DNA of 64,000 bases from Parabacteroides goldsteinii DSM 19448 = WAL 12034 (lineage in GTDB: Bacteria; Bacteroidota; Bacteroidia; Bacteroidales; Tannerellaceae): positions 2,245,920 through 2,309,919 of the forward strand of contig NZ_KQ033912.1 in the NCBI RefSeq assembly GCF_000969835.1. The letters run 5' to 3'. How positions within the stretch are numbered: position 1 is the stretch's first letter; the number at the start of each line of letters is the position of its first letter. A program made the translations under genes and the position numbers. The notes under the pieces were generated by a model. It ran no database searches and was not told the origin of the DNA. It was given only the letters and a program-made list of their open reading frames with translations. Positions 62,212 through 64,000 of this stretch are shown piece by piece.

Positions 62212-64000
62212 ATGAAAAGATTGTTGACAACCCTGTTGGTATACCTGTTTATAAATAGTTATAACCTTAATAGTCAGACTATATATTCTGTTGATAAGTG
62301 GATGGAATATATAGAAGAAATGGCTTCTGAAACGGAAGATGAAGCACAGATTGAAAACCTGTATTCGGACCTTTCCTATCTGTCGGAACACCCTTTTGAA
62401 CTGAACAGTGTGACCGAAACTGAACTGAAACGCCTGCCTTTCCTGTCCGACCAACAAATAAACAGCCTGTTGGCTTATCGTGTGAAATATGGAAAGCTGG
62501 TTACTCTTTATGAACTGAAGAATGTGGAAGGAATGGATTTTTCAACGATTTTTTTATTGCTTCCGTTTGTTTATATCGGAGATATATCGGTTAATAAGCG
62601 ACTCTTTTCTGTTAAGAACATGTTGAAGTATGGTTCTAATGAGTTGCAAATCAGATATGATAAGTGTTTTCAACAGAAAAAGGGATATTGTTCATATCCG
62701 GATAGTATCTTGCAGCAATATCCGAACCGGAAATATCTGGGGGAACCTTTCTATCATTCCCTGCGTTATTCGTATACTTTTGATGACAGGTTTCAATGGG
62801 GAATGGTAGCTGAAAAAGATGCCGGTGAACCGTTTTGGAATAACTATCATAAAGGCTATGATTTTTATTCAGTACACTTGTTTTTCAAAGATATGAATAA
62901 ATGGTTGAAAACTTTGGCCATCGGTGATTATAAGGTTTCTTTCGGGCAAGGTCTGGTTATCAGTAATGATTTTACTCCCGGCCGCAGTTCGATAGTGGCA
63001 CAGGCAGAAAGACGCAGCAATGGTTTCCGTCGTCACTTTTCAACAAATGAAAATGATTACTTTCGCGGAGTAGCTTCTACTTTAGTATTAAAACAGGTAT
63101 ATATCAGTTTGTTATATTCGTATAGAAAGTTAGATGCCGGTGTTGATAACTATGAAGTCAGTACATTTAAAACAGATGGTTTGCACCGGCTGGAGCGGGA
63201 TTGGGAAAAGAAACATACGGTTCCTATGCAGACATACGGCGGAAATGTACACTATACGACTTCTAATTTTTCCATCGGGTTTACAGCTCTCTCCTACTCT
63301 TTCGGAAAATATCAGGTACAACCGGATCCGAAACCCTATAATCTTTTCTATTTCCGTGGAAACGATAATATCGACATAAGCGTTGATTACATGTTTAAAA
63401 CAAAGAAAATAAAGTTTTACGGAGAAACTGCCATGTCTTCAAACAAGGCAGTTGCCACATTGAATGCCATCCGGTTAACGCCTGTCTCCTATTTTTCTTT
63501 ATTGTTGCTTCATCGTTATTATGATAAAAAGTATCAGGCTTTTTTCGGGAATGCTTTCGGACAGCATTCATCCGTACAGAATGAACAGGGGTTTTATACC
63601 GGGATGCAGTGGACGCCGTTTGCCCGTTTCAAATTGTCGGCGTATGCGGATTTGTTCCGTTTCCCCTGGTTGAAATACGGTGTGGATGCTCCTTCTTCGG
63701 GCCAGGAATATATGGTTCAGCTGGATTATAATTCGGGAAAAAACTTTACAACCTATTTGCGTTATAAATACAGAAAGAAAGAAAAGAACCGGACATTGGA
63801 AAATGAATCGGCATTGAGTATTCTGCCTTATTCCCAGCAGCGTATCAGACTGCAATTGCTTTACGGAATACAATCGACATGGGTGTTGAAAACATCGGCC
63901 GACGGTGTTTATTATGATGAAGGAAAAGGAAAACGAAGTCTCGGATGGATGATTTCGCAAGGTGCAGGCTGGAAACCGTCTTCTCTCCCATTCCAATCAG
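62212..64000 (+). CDS. Helix-hairpin-helix domain protein with beta-barrel-like body, 3' end outside window
   Basis: An open frame runs from ATG 62212 to the window end (about 596 codons visible). It starts MKRLLTTLLVYLFINSYNLN (signal-like). Residues 68-112 form a helix-hairpin-helix/ComEA-type pair (LNSVTETELKRLPFLSDQQI, then YELKNVEGMDFSTIFLLLPF). The remainder has many alternating aromatic strands (GFTALSYSFGKYQVQPDPKP, TYLRYKYRKKEKN), resembling outer-membrane barrels. This architecture is found in Bacteroidetes near other envelope genes; HhH here could bind DNA or be structural. Function unknown. Confidence 0.7.
   Translation, partial: MKRLLTTLLVYLFINSYNLNSQTIYSVDKWMEYIEEMASETEDEAQIENLYSDLSYLSEHPFELNSVTETELKRLPFLSDQQINSLLAYRVKYGKLVTLYELKNVEGMDFSTIFLLLPFVYIGDISVNKRLFSVKNMLKYGSNELQIRYDKCFQQKKGYCSYPDSILQQYPNRKYLGEPFYHSLRYSYTFDDRFQWGMVAEKDAGEPFWNNYHKGYDFYSVHLFFKDMNKWLKTLAIGDYKVSFGQGLVISNDFTPGRSSIVAQAERRSNGFRRHFSTNENDYFRGVASTLVLKQVYISLLYSYRKLDAGVDNYEVSTFKTDGLHRLERDWEKKHTVPMQTYGGNVHYTTSNFSIGFTALSYSFGKYQVQPDPKPYNLFYFRGNDNIDISVDYMFKTKKIKFYGETAMSSNKAVATLNAIRLTPVSYFSLLLLHRYYDKKYQAFFGNAFGQHSSVQNEQGFYTGMQWTPFARFKLSAYADLFRFPWLKYGVDAPSSGQEYMVQLDYNSGKNFTTYLRYKYRKKEKNRTLENESALSILPYSQQRIRLQLLYGIQSTWVLKTSADGVYYDEGKGKRSLGWMISQGAGWKPSSLPFQS

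Overview
The window looks like chromosome of a gut Bacteroidales, most likely a Parabacteroides-like Tannerellaceae member. This is inferred from two FecI/FecR/SusC/SusD polysaccharide-utilisation loci, a fimbrillin lipoprotein, a PorZ homologue and a C10 protease with C-terminal sorting domain (both pointing to type IX secretion), a Bacteroides-type glutamate decarboxylase acid-resistance cluster, and repeated use of the Bacteroidetes -7 promoter element TAnnTTTG. No tRNA, rRNA, insertion sequence, prophage or CRISPR array was recognised.

Layout. 1-6.6 kb: tail of a family 3 glycosidase, a lipoprotein, a small membrane protein overlapping an ABC ATPase, a possible 26-residue peptide gene, a membrane acyltransferase, a membrane-anchored AraC regulator and a divergent fimbrillin. 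7.2-15.3 kb: first SusCD locus (sigma factor, anti-sigma, SusC, SusD, surface lipoprotein, exported TIM-barrel sugar isomerase-like protein). 16.4-30.1 kb: second SusCD locus ending in GH116, an RbsD/FucU-like lipoprotein and a GH106-like enzyme; with the GH78 enzyme at 40.5 kb this suggests attack on rhamnose- and glucose-decorated glycosides. 30.2-35.8 kb: gadC, a cation channel, glsA and gadB. 36-40.4 kb: two transporters and a DUF4252/ECF sigma/anti-sigma/DUF4252 cassette. 40.5-50.8 kb: GH78, a PagL-like protein, mutS, a sulfatase and a C10 protease. 51.2-58.9 kb: leuS, a YitT-family gene, rdgB, porZ and nadA. 59-60 kb: a non-coding AT-rich segment with DnaA-box-like sites that may be the replication origin. 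60-64 kb: an RNA methyltransferase, DUF4294, an outer-membrane barrel protein and a large HhH/barrel protein cut by the window end.

Most notable pattern. Seven segments in six gene-free intervals carry short tandem arrays with a 21-23 bp step (about two helical turns), most of whose units are small palindromes: near 4.15, 15.5, 15.9, 33.2, 37.4, 50.9 and 59.3 kb. Sequence differs between arrays but the architecture recurs, suggesting phased protein-binding arrays or a repeat family. A second strong signal is a perfect 15-bp inverted repeat bracketing about 160 bp, with a promoter-like element, directly upstream of the sigma gene of the second locus: a candidate invertible (phase-variable) promoter. 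Both SusCD loci also have a hairpin at the same position between FecR and SusC.
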